A stretch of DNA of 15,960 nt from Omnitrophica WOR_2 bacterium GWA2_47_8 (GTDB lineage: Bacteria > Omnitrophota > Gorgyraeia > Zapsychrales > GWA2-47-8): NCBI GenBank assembly GCA_001805375.1, contig MHFY01000094.1, forward strand, positions 8,042 to 24,001, given 5' to 3'. This document shows, one piece after another, positions 1 through 6,140 of this stretch. A model generated the notes under the pieces. It searched no databases and was not told the DNA's origin. It worked only from the letters and a program-made list of their open reading frames with translations. A program made the translations under genes and the position numbers. Position 1 is the first letter of the stretch, and the number at the start of each line of letters is the position of its first letter.

Positions 1-1128
1 ATCAGGCCTTTCCAAACAAAAACGGATGGCCCTTAACCCCAAGAACGGGACCATGTCGCGCGGGATCTGGATGCTGGAGATGAATTTATCGCCCCCTAAA
101 TCCAAAGTCCTTATCGTGACCCCATGCGGGGCCATGGCCTGAGCGACATGTTTATAAGCCAAATATTGTTCTTCTTCTGACGGTAAATCCACCCGGTTCA
201 TATAAAAATATTCTGTCCGGTATAAACCAATGCCCTCCGCTCCCTGCTTTAAGATCATGGGGATCTCTTCCGGCAATTCTAAGTTGGCCATCAACCGGAC
301 CTTTTTTCCGTCCTTGGTCTGCGCCGCCAGGTCCTTAACCTCTTCGAACCTGCCCCTTAACGCAAGGATGCGCCCCTTTTCGCTTTCATAAATGGCCAAG
401 GTCTCGACCGTCGGATGAATGATCACCAGCCCCATGCGCCCATCAACGATGATCAGGTCCTGATTGGTGATATGCAGCGTGGCATCCTTAAGCCCGACCA
501 CCGCCGGCGCGCCTAAAGATTTGGCCATGATCGCGGTATGGGATGTCCTGCCTCCGATATCCGTGGCAAAGGCCAGGATATTTTTGTTATACATGCTCAC
601 GGTATCCGAAGGCGATAAGTCATGCGCAATGATGATAATGTCTTCACTTAAATTATCCAACTCATGCAATTTGTTCTCATCGATCAAATTCTTTAAGACC
701 CTCCGGCCCACATCATTGATATCATGGACCCTCTCTCTTAAATATTCATCCGTGATATGGGAAAACGCTTTGGTATACTTTTTTAAAACTTTGGAGAAAA
801 CATATTCCGCGGAAAGCTTCTCGGTCTTTATGCCTTTAAGGACCTCTTCGACCAGCATCCGGTCTTCCAAGACCAAAAGATGCGCATCAAAGATCTTGGC
901 TTGCTGGCCCATCATTTCACCGCTGATCTTTTTCTGTAAAGTCAGGATCTCTTCCCGTGTCTTGATCAATGCCTCTTCGAAGCGGGCGATCTCAATAGGG
1001 ATCTCTTTCTCCATGATAGCCCGGGGGGGGATAATAAACTCCTGTTTATCCATGATAAACGCCGAACCCATGGCTATGCCCGGCGCTGCGGGGATCCCCT
1101 TTAAAACAATTTCCTTTTTCTCATTCAT
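1..1128 (-). CDS. ptsI: Phosphoenolpyruvate-protein phosphotransferase (PTS Enzyme I), 3' part missing
   Basis: Enzyme I takes phosphate from PEP onto a histidine and passes it to HPr, the first step of the phosphotransferase system in the cytoplasm. I translated the frame by hand from the ATG at 1126-1128; 376 residues lie in the window and the frame is open at the left edge, so roughly the last third (the PEP-binding barrel) is outside. The N terminus has the family segment GIPAAPGIAMGSAF (residues 11-24). The active-site motif GGRTSHTAIMA is at 192-202, with the phosphorylated His at 197 (codon 538-540). The last visible stretch, PFLGLRAIRFCLERPD, matches the conserved start of the C-terminal domain. 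The start overlaps the ptsH stop by 8 bases, so the two genes are probably translationally coupled. The ATG at 1122-1124 is in another frame and cannot be the start. AAAAAGAG just upstream can serve as ribosome site. Confidence 0.95.
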   Translation of the reverse strand, partial: MNEKKEIVLKGIPAAPGIAMGSAFIMDKQEFIIPPRAIMEKEIPIEIARFEEALIKTREEILTLQKKISGEMMGQQAKIFDAHLLVLEDRMLVEEVLKGIKTEKLSAEYVFSKVLKKYTKAFSHITDEYLRERVHDINDVGRRVLKNLIDENKLHELDNLSEDIIIIAHDLSPSDTVSMYNKNILAFATDIGGRTSHTAIMAKSLGAPAVVGLKDATLHITNQDLIIVDGRMGLVIIHPTVETLAIYESEKGRILALRGRFEEVKDLAAQTKDGKKVRLMANLELPEEIPMILKQGAEGIGLYRTEYFYMNRVDLPSEEEQYLAYKHVAQAMAPHGVTIRTLDLGGDKFISSIQIPRDMVPFLGLRAIRFCLERPD

Positions 1129-1384
1129 CTCTTTTTAAATACTCTTCGAGCTCTTTCAGGGCGGCTTCCGCGTCTGGGCCCTCCACCGCAATGCTGATCT
1201 TGGATTGATGCTGTGCGCCTAACATTAATATGCCCATGATAGATTTCCCATTGACGACCTCGCCATCCTTTTGGACCGAGATCTCAGAGTTATACTTTTG
1301 GGCGATCTGGACGAACATAGCGGCGGGGCGCGCATGCAGTCCCTGCTTGTTTAAGATGACAATTTCTTTTTCTATCCTCGTCAT
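1121..1384 (-). CDS. ptsH: Phosphocarrier protein HPr
   Basis: This 87-residue protein has the usual HPr length and carries phosphate from Enzyme I to EIIA proteins. The active-site motif is GLHARPAA (residues 15-22), with the phosphorylated His at 17. A second motif, VNGKSIMGIL (44-53), has Ser48 at the place of the regulatory serine that HPr kinase/phosphorylase modifies in Bacillus. Both sites being intact suggests PTS transfer plus possible serine-based regulation; no HPr kinase gene lies in this window. It sits between yvcK (147-base gap with inverted repeats) and ptsI (8-base overlap). The ATG at 1382-1384 has only a weak upstream purine run. Unlike Crh of Bacillus, which lies near yvcK but lacks the active His, this one keeps it. 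Confidence 0.96.
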   Translation of the reverse strand: MTRIEKEIVILNKQGLHARPAAMFVQIAQKYNSEISVQKDGEVVNGKSIMGILMLGAQHQSKISIAVEGPDAEAALKELEEYLKRDE

Positions 1385-1391
1385 TAAGATC

Positions 1392-1514
1392 GTTTACCCC
1401 GTTAGAGAAAGCCGCCGATTTTAATCGGCGGTCAATCCTATTTAAAACTAACGATGGGATAAAGCCACCGTCTGCGCAAACCGTTAGAGAACGAAGTTCT
1501 CTAACGGGGTTTAC
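1392..1514. repeat. Nested inverted repeats in the yvcK-ptsH gap
   Basis: The 11-mer CCGTTAGAGAA occurs at 1399-1409 and again at 1481-1491, with its inverse at 1497-1507. The last two form a perfect 12-bp stem (1481-1492 with 1496-1507) with a 3-base loop. The outer copy (1392-1409) can pair instead with 1497-1514, so two alternative folds exist. A separate perfect 9-bp stem, CCGCCGATT with its complement, lies at 1412-1431. No T-run follows on the minus strand, so a simple intrinsic terminator is not supported. Confidence 0.7.
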
Positions 1515-1531
1515 TTTTCCCGAAGGGTACG

Positions 1532-2785
1532 TTATCGCTTAAGCACACGGTGTTTTTCAATGATCTTTATTAAAGCCTGAATTAACTTTTTCGAATCATG
1601 CCGCACATAATCGGTGACCCCTAAAAGATCCGTTGCCACCACCATAAAGCCCATGCTCCGAATAGCATCCGCATCCGCTTCCACAGGAAAAGAATTTTCA
1701 TTTTTATAGGGGATCAGTGCCTCCTGAGGGGCCTGCGCATTATTGACCAGGCAGGCATTGATAATATCCTGATTCGTGTGTTCGACCAAGGCCCTCATGT
1801 GATCACTAGCCTTATAACCGTCTGTTTCCCCGAGCTGGGTCATAACATTACAAACATAAATTTTAAACGCGCTGGATTTGGCGATGGCCTCGGCGATCCC
1901 GGGGATAATTAAATTCGGCAGAACACTGGTGTATAAACTTCCCGGGCCTAAAACAATGACTTCCGCTTCCTTGATAGCCTCTAATGCCTCCGGGGTAGGG
2001 ATAGCATCCGCCGGATTTAAAAATACTTTCCTTATCCTGGAATGAGCTTTCGGGATCTTTGCTTCTCCCTCCTGCCTGGTCCCATCGGAGTACTCGGCGA
2101 CCAAATGCACATTACTCACTGTGGATGGGATAACCGTCCCGCGGATGGCCAAGACACGGCTGGATTCTTCGACCGCCTTTTTAAAATCCCCGCCCGTACA
2201 CTGGACCATGGCCGTTAAAAAAAGATTCCCGAAATTATGTCCCTGCAGCTGAGAATCTTTTGAAAAACGGAACTGAAACAATTCCCCCATCAACGCCGGC
2301 GCATCCGCCAAAGCGACAAGGCAATTCCTGATATCCCCGGGCGCAACGATATTAAATTCTTCCCGCAGGCGTCCGGATGACCCGCCGCTGTCCGCGACAG
2401 TGACAATGGCCGTGATGTTCGCGGAATATTCCTTTAAACCAAAAAGCAAATTGGAAAGCCCATGCCCTCCGCCTAAAGCGACGATCTTCGGGCCACGCTC
2501 CAGATACCGTCTTTTATACAGAATATCAACCAGGTCCTGTTCCCGCTTGGGAAGGAATAAAGTGATCAATGAAACCGTCATCTTTCCGATCCCTAAGACC
2601 ACAAACGTGATCCCGCAAATTATAATGATCATGCCAAAGAACCGGACCAGAGAAAAGGAAGACGTGAACGCGATCGCCCCGCCGGCTACCGTAAAAACGC
2701 CGAGGATCGTCGTAAAGAACCAACGCTTGATCCCGATGCCGGGATATAACCACTTAAAAATCTTATGAGGCGCGCCTTGAGCCAT
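1532..2785 (-). CDS. yvcK: YvcK/CofD-like family protein with N-terminal membrane anchor
   Basis: The C-terminal three quarters match the YvcK ('gluconeogenesis factor', CofD-like) family. In Bacillus and Mycobacterium this family binds UDP-sugars and influences cell-wall synthesis and growth on gluconeogenic carbon sources. Visible motifs, counted from the ATG, are GGGHGLSN (105-112, nucleotide-binding glycine loop), TVADSGGSSGRLR (129-141) and PGDIRNCL (149-156). The N terminus carries about 100 extra residues with two hydrophobic segments, at about 23-46 and 50-75, so the protein is probably membrane-anchored with the catalytic-like domain in the cytoplasm. The classical soluble YvcK is about 100 residues shorter. 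An upstream TTG (2789-2791) would add two residues; I chose the ATG at 2783-2785. Neither has a clear ribosome site. It lies between ptsN (36-base gap) and ptsH, and is likely co-transcribed with both. Confidence 0.9.
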   Translation of the reverse strand: MAQGAPHKIFKWLYPGIGIKRWFFTTILGVFTVAGGAIAFTSSFSLVRFFGMIIIICGITFVVLGIGKMTVSLITLFLPKREQDLVDILYKRRYLERGPKIVALGGGHGLSNLLFGLKEYSANITAIVTVADSGGSSGRLREEFNIVAPGDIRNCLVALADAPALMGELFQFRFSKDSQLQGHNFGNLFLTAMVQCTGGDFKKAVEESSRVLAIRGTVIPSTVSNVHLVAEYSDGTRQEGEAKIPKAHSRIRKVFLNPADAIPTPEALEAIKEAEVIVLGPGSLYTSVLPNLIIPGIAEAIAKSSAFKIYVCNVMTQLGETDGYKASDHMRALVEHTNQDIINACLVNNAQAPQEALIPYKNENSFPVEADADAIRSMGFMVVATDLLGVTDYVRHDSKKLIQALIKIIEKHRVLKR

Positions 2786-2821
2786 GATCAATATAAATTA
2801 AGGGTTGAAGAATAAATAAAA

Positions 2822-3292
2822 TTAACTTGCTCGGCCATCTTCAACGGCCACTAATTTAATGATGGCTTTTTCGTCTTTAGCGGCTTTCAAGTTCTCGCGA
2901 AAATACTTATCCTTTAAGACTCGTGAAATTCTGGCTAAAGCTTTTAAGTGCGGACCGGCGGAGTCAAGTGGAGCCACCAACAAGAAGAAGATATAGGCTG
3001 GTTCACCATCTAACGAGTCAAAATTAATTCCGGCTTTGCTGACGCCTAAACCGCCGACCAGCTTTTTGACACAATCGCATTTTCCATGAGGAATGGCAAT
3101 GCCTTGGCCAATGGCGGTAGACCCTAACGCTTCTCTGGTGAGAAGGACTTCGATCACTTTTGATTTATGCTTTTTATCAAGAGCCCCGGAACTGACCAGT
3201 AAACCGACCAACTCTTGAATGATCTCTTCTTTTGTTGTGCCCTGCAGATCCGCAGATACGGCTTTAGAATGTAAAAAATCACTTATTTTCAT
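2822..3292 (-). CDS. ptsN: PTS EIIA domain protein of the fructose/nitrogen type (PtsN-like)
   Basis: A single EIIA domain of 156 residues, the usual length of stand-alone PtsN. The phosphorylation motif AIGQGIAIPHGK (60-71) puts the active histidine at 69. The surrounding family features include the N-terminal KEEIIQELVGLL helix and the strand AYIFFLLVAP. The protein should accept phosphate from HPr. No EIIB or EIIC partner lies in the window, so a regulatory role is more likely than sugar uptake; that is an inference. The start at 3290-3292 is preceded by GGGAGAAG, a good ribosome site, itself just after a hairpin repeat (3302-3339). It is the first gene of the ptsN-yvcK-ptsH-ptsI run, downstream of the tRNA cluster. 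Confidence 0.93.
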   Translation of the reverse strand: MKISDFLHSKAVSADLQGTTKEEIIQELVGLLVSSGALDKKHKSKVIEVLLTREALGSTAIGQGIAIPHGKCDCVKKLVGGLGVSKAGINFDSLDGEPAYIFFLLVAPLDSAGPHLKALARISRVLKDKYFRENLKAAKDEKAIIKLVAVEDGRAS

Positions 3293-3301
3293 TACTTCTC
3301 C

Positions 3302-3366
3302 CGTTCATTCTCCTTCATTTCCTTTAGAGGAAATGAACGCGGCTCGCCCGCTTAAGGCGAGGCGGC
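3302..3366. repeat. Double-hairpin repeat directly upstream of ptsN
   Basis: The first hairpin pairs CGTTCATT (3302-3309) with AATGAACG (3332-3339). The second pairs CTCGCC (3343-3348) with GGCGAG (3356-3361). The layout and several blocks (CATT..., GGCTCG, CGGCCT) recur at 6958-7022, directly upstream of rpsB. On the minus strand the ptsN ribosome site begins at the base of the first hairpin. Confidence 0.65.
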
Positions 3367-3380
3367 CTATCAAAAATCAG

Positions 3381-3452
3381 AGCGGCGGATGGGGCTTGAA
3401 CCCATGTCATCTTCCTTGGCAAGGAAGCATTCTACCACTGAATTACCGCCGC
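3381..3452 (-). tRNA. tRNA-Gly (anticodon GCC)
   Basis: A 72-base cloverleaf on the minus strand. Acceptor GCGGCGG (from 3452) pairs fully with CCGCCGC. The D stem is ATTC/GAAT, the anticodon stem CTTCC/GGAAG around loop TTGCCAA, and the T arm ATGGG-TTCAAGC-CCCAT. The anticodon GCC is at 3418-3420. The terminal CCA is not encoded (CTG follows), so it must be added enzymatically. Confidence 0.96.
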
Positions 3453-3491
3453 AAGCTTCCACAAATCTGTTATTTAGATAAGCTTGCAAGA

Positions 3492-3512
3492 GTCCCGTGC
3501 CTTTTGCGGGAC
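3492..3512. repeat. Small hairpin GTCCCG...CGGGAC
   Basis: A perfect 6-bp stem with a 9-base loop in the gap between tRNA-Leu and tRNA-Gly. It could be part of the larger repeat cassette that follows, or a processing signal in the tRNA transcript. It has no adjoining T-run. Confidence 0.4.
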
Positions 3513-3524
3513 GCCGCGAAATTA

Positions 3525-3657
3525 GCTTTCAGGTATCAGCTGTCAGCTGCTGAAAGTCCTGATTTTTCCTTAATTAGCCTTTAGAGGAAATCCGGATTCC
3601 CAATTACTTCAAAAGCACTTAGGAAAATTGGGACTGAAGCCTGACGACTGATGGCTT
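3525..3657. repeat. Two-hairpin intergenic repeat, copy A
   Basis: The copy begins with a TATCAGCT-type segment (CTTTCAG at 3526-3532 pairs with CTGAAAG at 3550-3556). Stem 1 follows (3558-3570 with 3585-3595, imperfect), then stem 2, CCCAATT (3599-3605) with AATTGGG (3626-3632), and the tail GGACTGA. The same order of blocks recurs at 9274-9417 and, inverted, at 7277-7360. It lies between tRNA-Leu and tRNA-Gly. The 14-mer CCTTTAGAGGAAAT in its first loop (3578-3591) is also present at 3321-3334. Confidence 0.75.
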
Positions 3658-3663
3658 TTTTAA

Positions 3664-3745
3664 TGGGCGGAAGAGGAGTTGAACCTCCAACCCTTGCGGG
3701 ACATGCTCCTAAGGCATGCGCGTATACCAGTTCCGCCATCCGCCC
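3664..3745 (-). tRNA. tRNA-Leu (anticodon TAG)
   Basis: An 82-base class II tRNA with a long variable arm. Acceptor GGGCGGA pairs with TCCGCCC. The anticodon stem is CATGC/GCATG around loop CTTAGGA, giving anticodon TAG (reads CUA). The variable arm contains TCCCGCAAGGGT, and the T loop is TTCAACT. The discriminator base is A. CCA is not encoded (TTA follows). Confidence 0.95.
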
Positions 3746-3754
3746 GTAAAGGGC

Positions 3755-3820
3755 AGAGGTAAGGGATAAGAGATAAGTAACATATCCATTATTTTCTCTT
3801 ACCCCTTATCCCTTACCTCT
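3755..3820. repeat. Long perfect inverted repeat between tRNA-Leu and tRNA-Lys
   Basis: A 16-base arm at 3755-3770 (AGAGGTAAGGGATAAG) is the exact reverse complement of 3805-3820, separated by 34 bases that can extend the stem imperfectly (AGATAAG against CTCTTA). The arms hold degenerate GGTAAG/GGATAAG units. It could separate the two tRNAs during transcript processing, or be a mobile palindrome. Confidence 0.75.
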
Positions 3821-3833
3821 TCTCACTAGTTTT

Positions 3834-3909
3834 TGGTGACCCACCCGCGACTCGAACGCGGCACACCAGCCTTAAAAGGGCTGTGCTCTACCTGATGAGC
3901 TAGTGGGTC
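3834..3909 (-). tRNA. tRNA-Lys (anticodon TTT), CCA encoded
   Basis: A 73-base cloverleaf plus an encoded CCA (3834-3836). Acceptor GACCCAC (from 3909) pairs fully with GTGGGTC. The D arm is GCTC-ATCAGGTA-GAGC, the anticodon stem CAGCC/GGCTG around CTTTTAA, and the T arm CCGCG-TTCGAGT-CGCGG. It is the only one of the three tRNAs here that encodes CCA. It lies 76 bases downstream of frr. Confidence 0.96.
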
Positions 3910-3985
3910 CTTAGCTTCTATGGATTGAAATATTTTAAAGAACAAAAAGATTTTGTAAGGGAATCGTTCGAAATGTGACCGGTGA

Positions 3986-4549
3986 TCAGCTAAACGCCGT
4001 CAACTCTTTACTCTTCTCTTCCAAAATAACATCGACTTCTTTGATAAATTTATCTGTAATTTTCTGAACATCCTCTTGGCTTTTGAAACTTTCATCCTCA
4101 GAAATATGACTGTCAGATTTTAATTTCTTAAGTTTTTCATTCGCGTCCCGGCGGATAGTCCTCAAAGAAATACGGCCGTTTTCTGCCATGTCTTTAACGA
4201 CCTTGACCATCTCATCCCGGCGTTCTTTGGATAACTGCGGGATCGTGATCTTTACGATCTTTCCATCGTTAAAGGCATTGACACCCATCTTAGAACTATT
4301 GATCGCCCTTTCAATCTCCGGAATAGCTGTCTGATCCCAAGGCTGAATGACAATGGTACGCGGATCAGGGATAGAGATCGAGGCGATCTGCTTGACCATG
4401 GTCGGCGTGCCGTAATAATCAATGTGCAGGCCTTCGATCAATCCCGGATGGGCCCGGCCGGTGCGGACTTCATTAAATTCGCGCCGCACGGATTCAATGG
4501 CTTTTTTCATCTTACCTTCGGTATCGTGGAATACTTCTTTCGCTTTCAT
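3986..4549 (-). CDS. frr: Ribosome recycling factor
   Basis: This protein splits post-termination ribosomes together with EF-G. With the start I chose it has 187 residues, close to the usual 185. Motifs, counted from 4549, are RTGRAHPGL (29-37), YYGTPTMV (45-52), KERRDEMVK (108-116) and RRDANEKLKK (133-142), which carries the conserved basic patch used for ribosome binding. An in-frame ATG at 4571-4573 would add 8 residues. It has no ribosome site and lies inside a hairpin stem, while the ATG at 4547-4549 is preceded by AGGGGAAAG at good spacing. It is the last protein gene of the rpsB-tsf-pyrH-frr cluster. Confidence 0.96.
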   Translation of the reverse strand: MKAKEVFHDTEGKMKKAIESVRREFNEVRTGRAHPGLIEGLHIDYYGTPTMVKQIASISIPDPRTIVIQPWDQTAIPEIERAINSSKMGVNAFNDGKIVKITIPQLSKERRDEMVKVVKDMAENGRISLRTIRRDANEKLKKLKSDSHISEDESFKSQEDVQKITDKFIKEVDVILEEKSKELTAFS

Positions 4550-4567
4550 AACTTTCCCCTTCAATGA

Positions 4568-4702
4568 GCGCATAACTTATGGAATCTTTAAATGACATAA
4601 GTTATACGCGCGAATTGAATCCAGCACTAATTTTTGTTGATCATAATTAGTGCTGGATAAATTCCGACTCGCAACTTACGTCGTAAACTTCCGTAAGTTG
4701 CG
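4568..4702. repeat. Three consecutive hairpins in the pyrH-frr gap
   Basis: Hairpin 1 pairs ATAACTTAT (4572-4580) with ATAAGTTAT (4597-4605), extended by GCGC. Hairpin 2 is a perfect 13-bp stem (4620-4632 with 4645-4657), extended by GAATT/AATTC across an internal loop. Hairpin 3 is a perfect 11-bp stem, CGCAACTTACG (4670-4680) with 4692-4702. They fill nearly the whole 160-base gap. None has a T-run, so read-through into frr remains possible. Confidence 0.75.
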
Positions 4703-4709
4703 TCGTCAT

Positions 4710-5429
4710 TTAAGAAACAATGGTCCCCACATTTTCGCCTAAGATCACCCGCTTAATATTGCCTGTTTTAAAAAGATCGAACACGATAATAGGCAGATTA
4801 TTATCCCGGCACATGCTGATCGCAGTTGAGTCCATGACCTTCAAATTCTTTTTAAGAACATCGATGAATTTTAGCTTTTTATAGAACTTGGCGTTCTTAT
4901 CCGTCATTGGGTCCGCGGAATAGATCCCGTCGACTTTGGTCGCCTTTAAGATAACATCCGCCTCGATCTCCGCCGCGCGAAGCGCCGCCGCGGTATCGGT
5001 CGTAAAATACGGATTGCCTGTCCCCGCCACAAAAATGACCACCCTGCCCTTTTCCAAATGGCGCATCGCCCTCCGGCGGATATAAGGCTCGGCCACCGCG
5101 GACATCGCGATAGCCGTCATCACGCGCGTCGGGATTTCAAGCTTTTCCAAAGCATTCTGCAGGGCCAAACCGTTCAGCACGGTCGCCAGCATCCCCATGT
5201 AATCGGCAACGGACCTGTCCAAACCAAACCTTTTGGACGCGACTTGGCCGCGGAAGATATTCCCCCCGCCGACGACCAACGCGACCTTGATCCCTAATTG
5301 AAGGATGTCTTTAATTTGAGTGGCTAAGGAAGCACAAATCTCGGCATCAATGCCGTGTTCTTGACTTCCCATCAATGCCTCGCCACTTAACTTAAGGAGG
5401 ACTCGATTGTAGATAGGCTTTTTAGTCAA
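4710..5429 (-). CDS. pyrH: UMP kinase (uridylate kinase)
   Basis: Phosphorylates UMP to UDP with ATP in the cytoplasm; bacterial PyrH is a hexamer of the amino-acid kinase fold. The 239 residues match the family length. Motifs in order are KLSGEAL (13-19, phosphate loop), GGGNIFRG (54-61), DYMGMLATVLN (77-87, UMP-binding helix), GTGNPYFTTDTAA (136-148), KATKVDGIYSADP (162-174, ATP side) and DSTAISMCRDN (200-210). The start is a TTG (5427-5429). No other start precedes the essential KLSGEAL motif, and the resulting N terminus MTKKPIYNRVLLKLSGEAL has the usual length. AAAGG lies about 10 bases upstream. It sits 143 bases after tsf. Confidence 0.95.
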   Translation of the reverse strand: MTKKPIYNRVLLKLSGEALMGSQEHGIDAEICASLATQIKDILQLGIKVALVVGGGNIFRGQVASKRFGLDRSVADYMGMLATVLNGLALQNALEKLEIPTRVMTAIAMSAVAEPYIRRRAMRHLEKGRVVIFVAGTGNPYFTTDTAAALRAAEIEADVILKATKVDGIYSADPMTDKNAKFYKKLKFIDVLKKNLKVMDSTAISMCRDNNLPIIVFDLFKTGNIKRVILGENVGTIVS

Positions 5430-5450
5430 GGCAGAATACCTTTAATAACT

Positions 5451-5539
5451 CGGTTACGGCTACGGTTACGAGGCCCGTTTCGGTTACGCGTAAACGTCTA
5501 CGAACAACGTTACCGAAGGACGATACGGGTTTCGTTACC
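5451..5539. repeat. CGGTTACG array with inverted copies in the tsf-pyrH gap
   Basis: CGGTTACG occurs three times in direct orientation (5451-5458, 5463-5470, 5481-5488). It is followed by inverse-like CGTTACCG (5508-5515) and CGTTACC (5533-5539). The segments around GAGGCCCGT (5470-5478) and ACGGGTTTC (5525-5533) pair imperfectly, so the array can form a large hairpin. It lies in the transcribed gap upstream of pyrH. No open frame was recognised in it. Confidence 0.6.
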
Positions 5540-5572
5540 TTGACCGAATATCTCTTAATCTCAAAAAACTTC

Positions 5573-6100
5573 TTATTTTGCTTCTCCGACTTTAAAACGG
5601 ATAAAACGGTTTACCGCGATATTCTCGCCGATCTTTGCGATCAGAGAATTTAAATAATCCTGAATGGTCTGACTTTGGTCTTTGATATAGCTCTGCTCCA
5701 TAAGGCAATTCTCTTTAATAAATTGATCCTTATTGGGCGCTTCAGCCAAAACAGCGGCCGGGACATTGTCCTTTTTAATATACTTCGGGTCCATGGCGGC
5801 AATGTGCATCGCCACATTTTTGGTAAAGGCGCAGAAGTCTTCGTTCTTGGCCACAAAATCCGTCTCACAATTCACTTCCACCAAAACCCCGATCTTACCG
5901 CCGTGGATATAAGCCTCGACCCGGCCTTCTTTGGCTACGCGGTCGGCTTTTTTTGCGGCCATTTCCAGACCCTTTTTTTGCAAAAGCTCTTTGGCCTTTT
6001 TAAAATCGCCCTTGGCTTCCTCTAACGCATTTTTGCAGTCGATAACGCCGCAAGAGGTCGCTTCGCGCAATTCTTTTATGTCATCTAACGAAATTTCCAT
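5573..6100 (-). CDS. tsf: Elongation factor Ts
   Basis: This protein exchanges GDP for GTP on EF-Tu. Starting at the ATG 6098-6100 it has 175 residues, a short form with one core subdomain like other compact EF-Ts proteins, not the ~280-residue E. coli type. The N-terminal UBA-like helix domain is MEISLDDIKELREATSCGVI. The key motif TDFVAKN, which contacts EF-Tu, is at 80-86. The frame stays open upstream to an ATG at 6197-6199, but that extension overlaps rpsB and encodes a palindromic repeat; AAGGG at about 9 bases before the ATG at 6100 supports the shorter form. It is the second gene of the cluster, 40 bases after rpsB. Confidence 0.95.
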   Translation of the reverse strand: MEISLDDIKELREATSCGVIDCKNALEEAKGDFKKAKELLQKKGLEMAAKKADRVAKEGRVEAYIHGGKIGVLVEVNCETDFVAKNEDFCAFTKNVAMHIAAMDPKYIKKDNVPAAVLAEAPNKDQFIKENCLMEQSYIKDQSQTIQDYLNSLIAKIGENIAVNRFIRFKVGEAK

Positions 6101-6119
6101 GACGTGGTTCCCTTTCATC

Positions 6120-6139
6120 CCTGCCTGCCGGCAGACAGG
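6120..6139. repeat. Palindrome CCTGCCTGCCGGCAGACAGG in the rpsB-tsf gap
   Basis: A 20-bp palindrome with 10-bp arms and one mismatch fills half of the 40-base gap between the rpsB stop and the tsf start. A near-identical palindrome lies inside the GH94-like gene at 15098-15118. Confidence 0.8.
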
Positions 6140-6140
6140 C

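Noticed and set aside
464..1138. Open frame of 224 codons on the plus strand opposite ptsI
   Set aside because: It is the antisense shadow of a well-conserved Enzyme I gene, and its translation resembles no protein family.
3219..3584. Plus-strand frame across ptsN, tRNA-Gly and the repeat
   Set aside because: It runs antisense through a tRNA and a conserved gene, so it cannot be a real gene.
3904..3985. Possible promoter for tRNA-Lys (TTGTTC, 17 bases, CATAGA on the minus strand)
   Set aside because: The -10 matches only half of the consensus, and the tRNAs may be read through from frr.
5451..5539. Possible CRISPR array from the repeated CGGTTACG
   Set aside because: The units are 8 bases with irregular 4-10-base gaps, some inverted; no 23-40-base repeats, unique spacers or cas genes are present.
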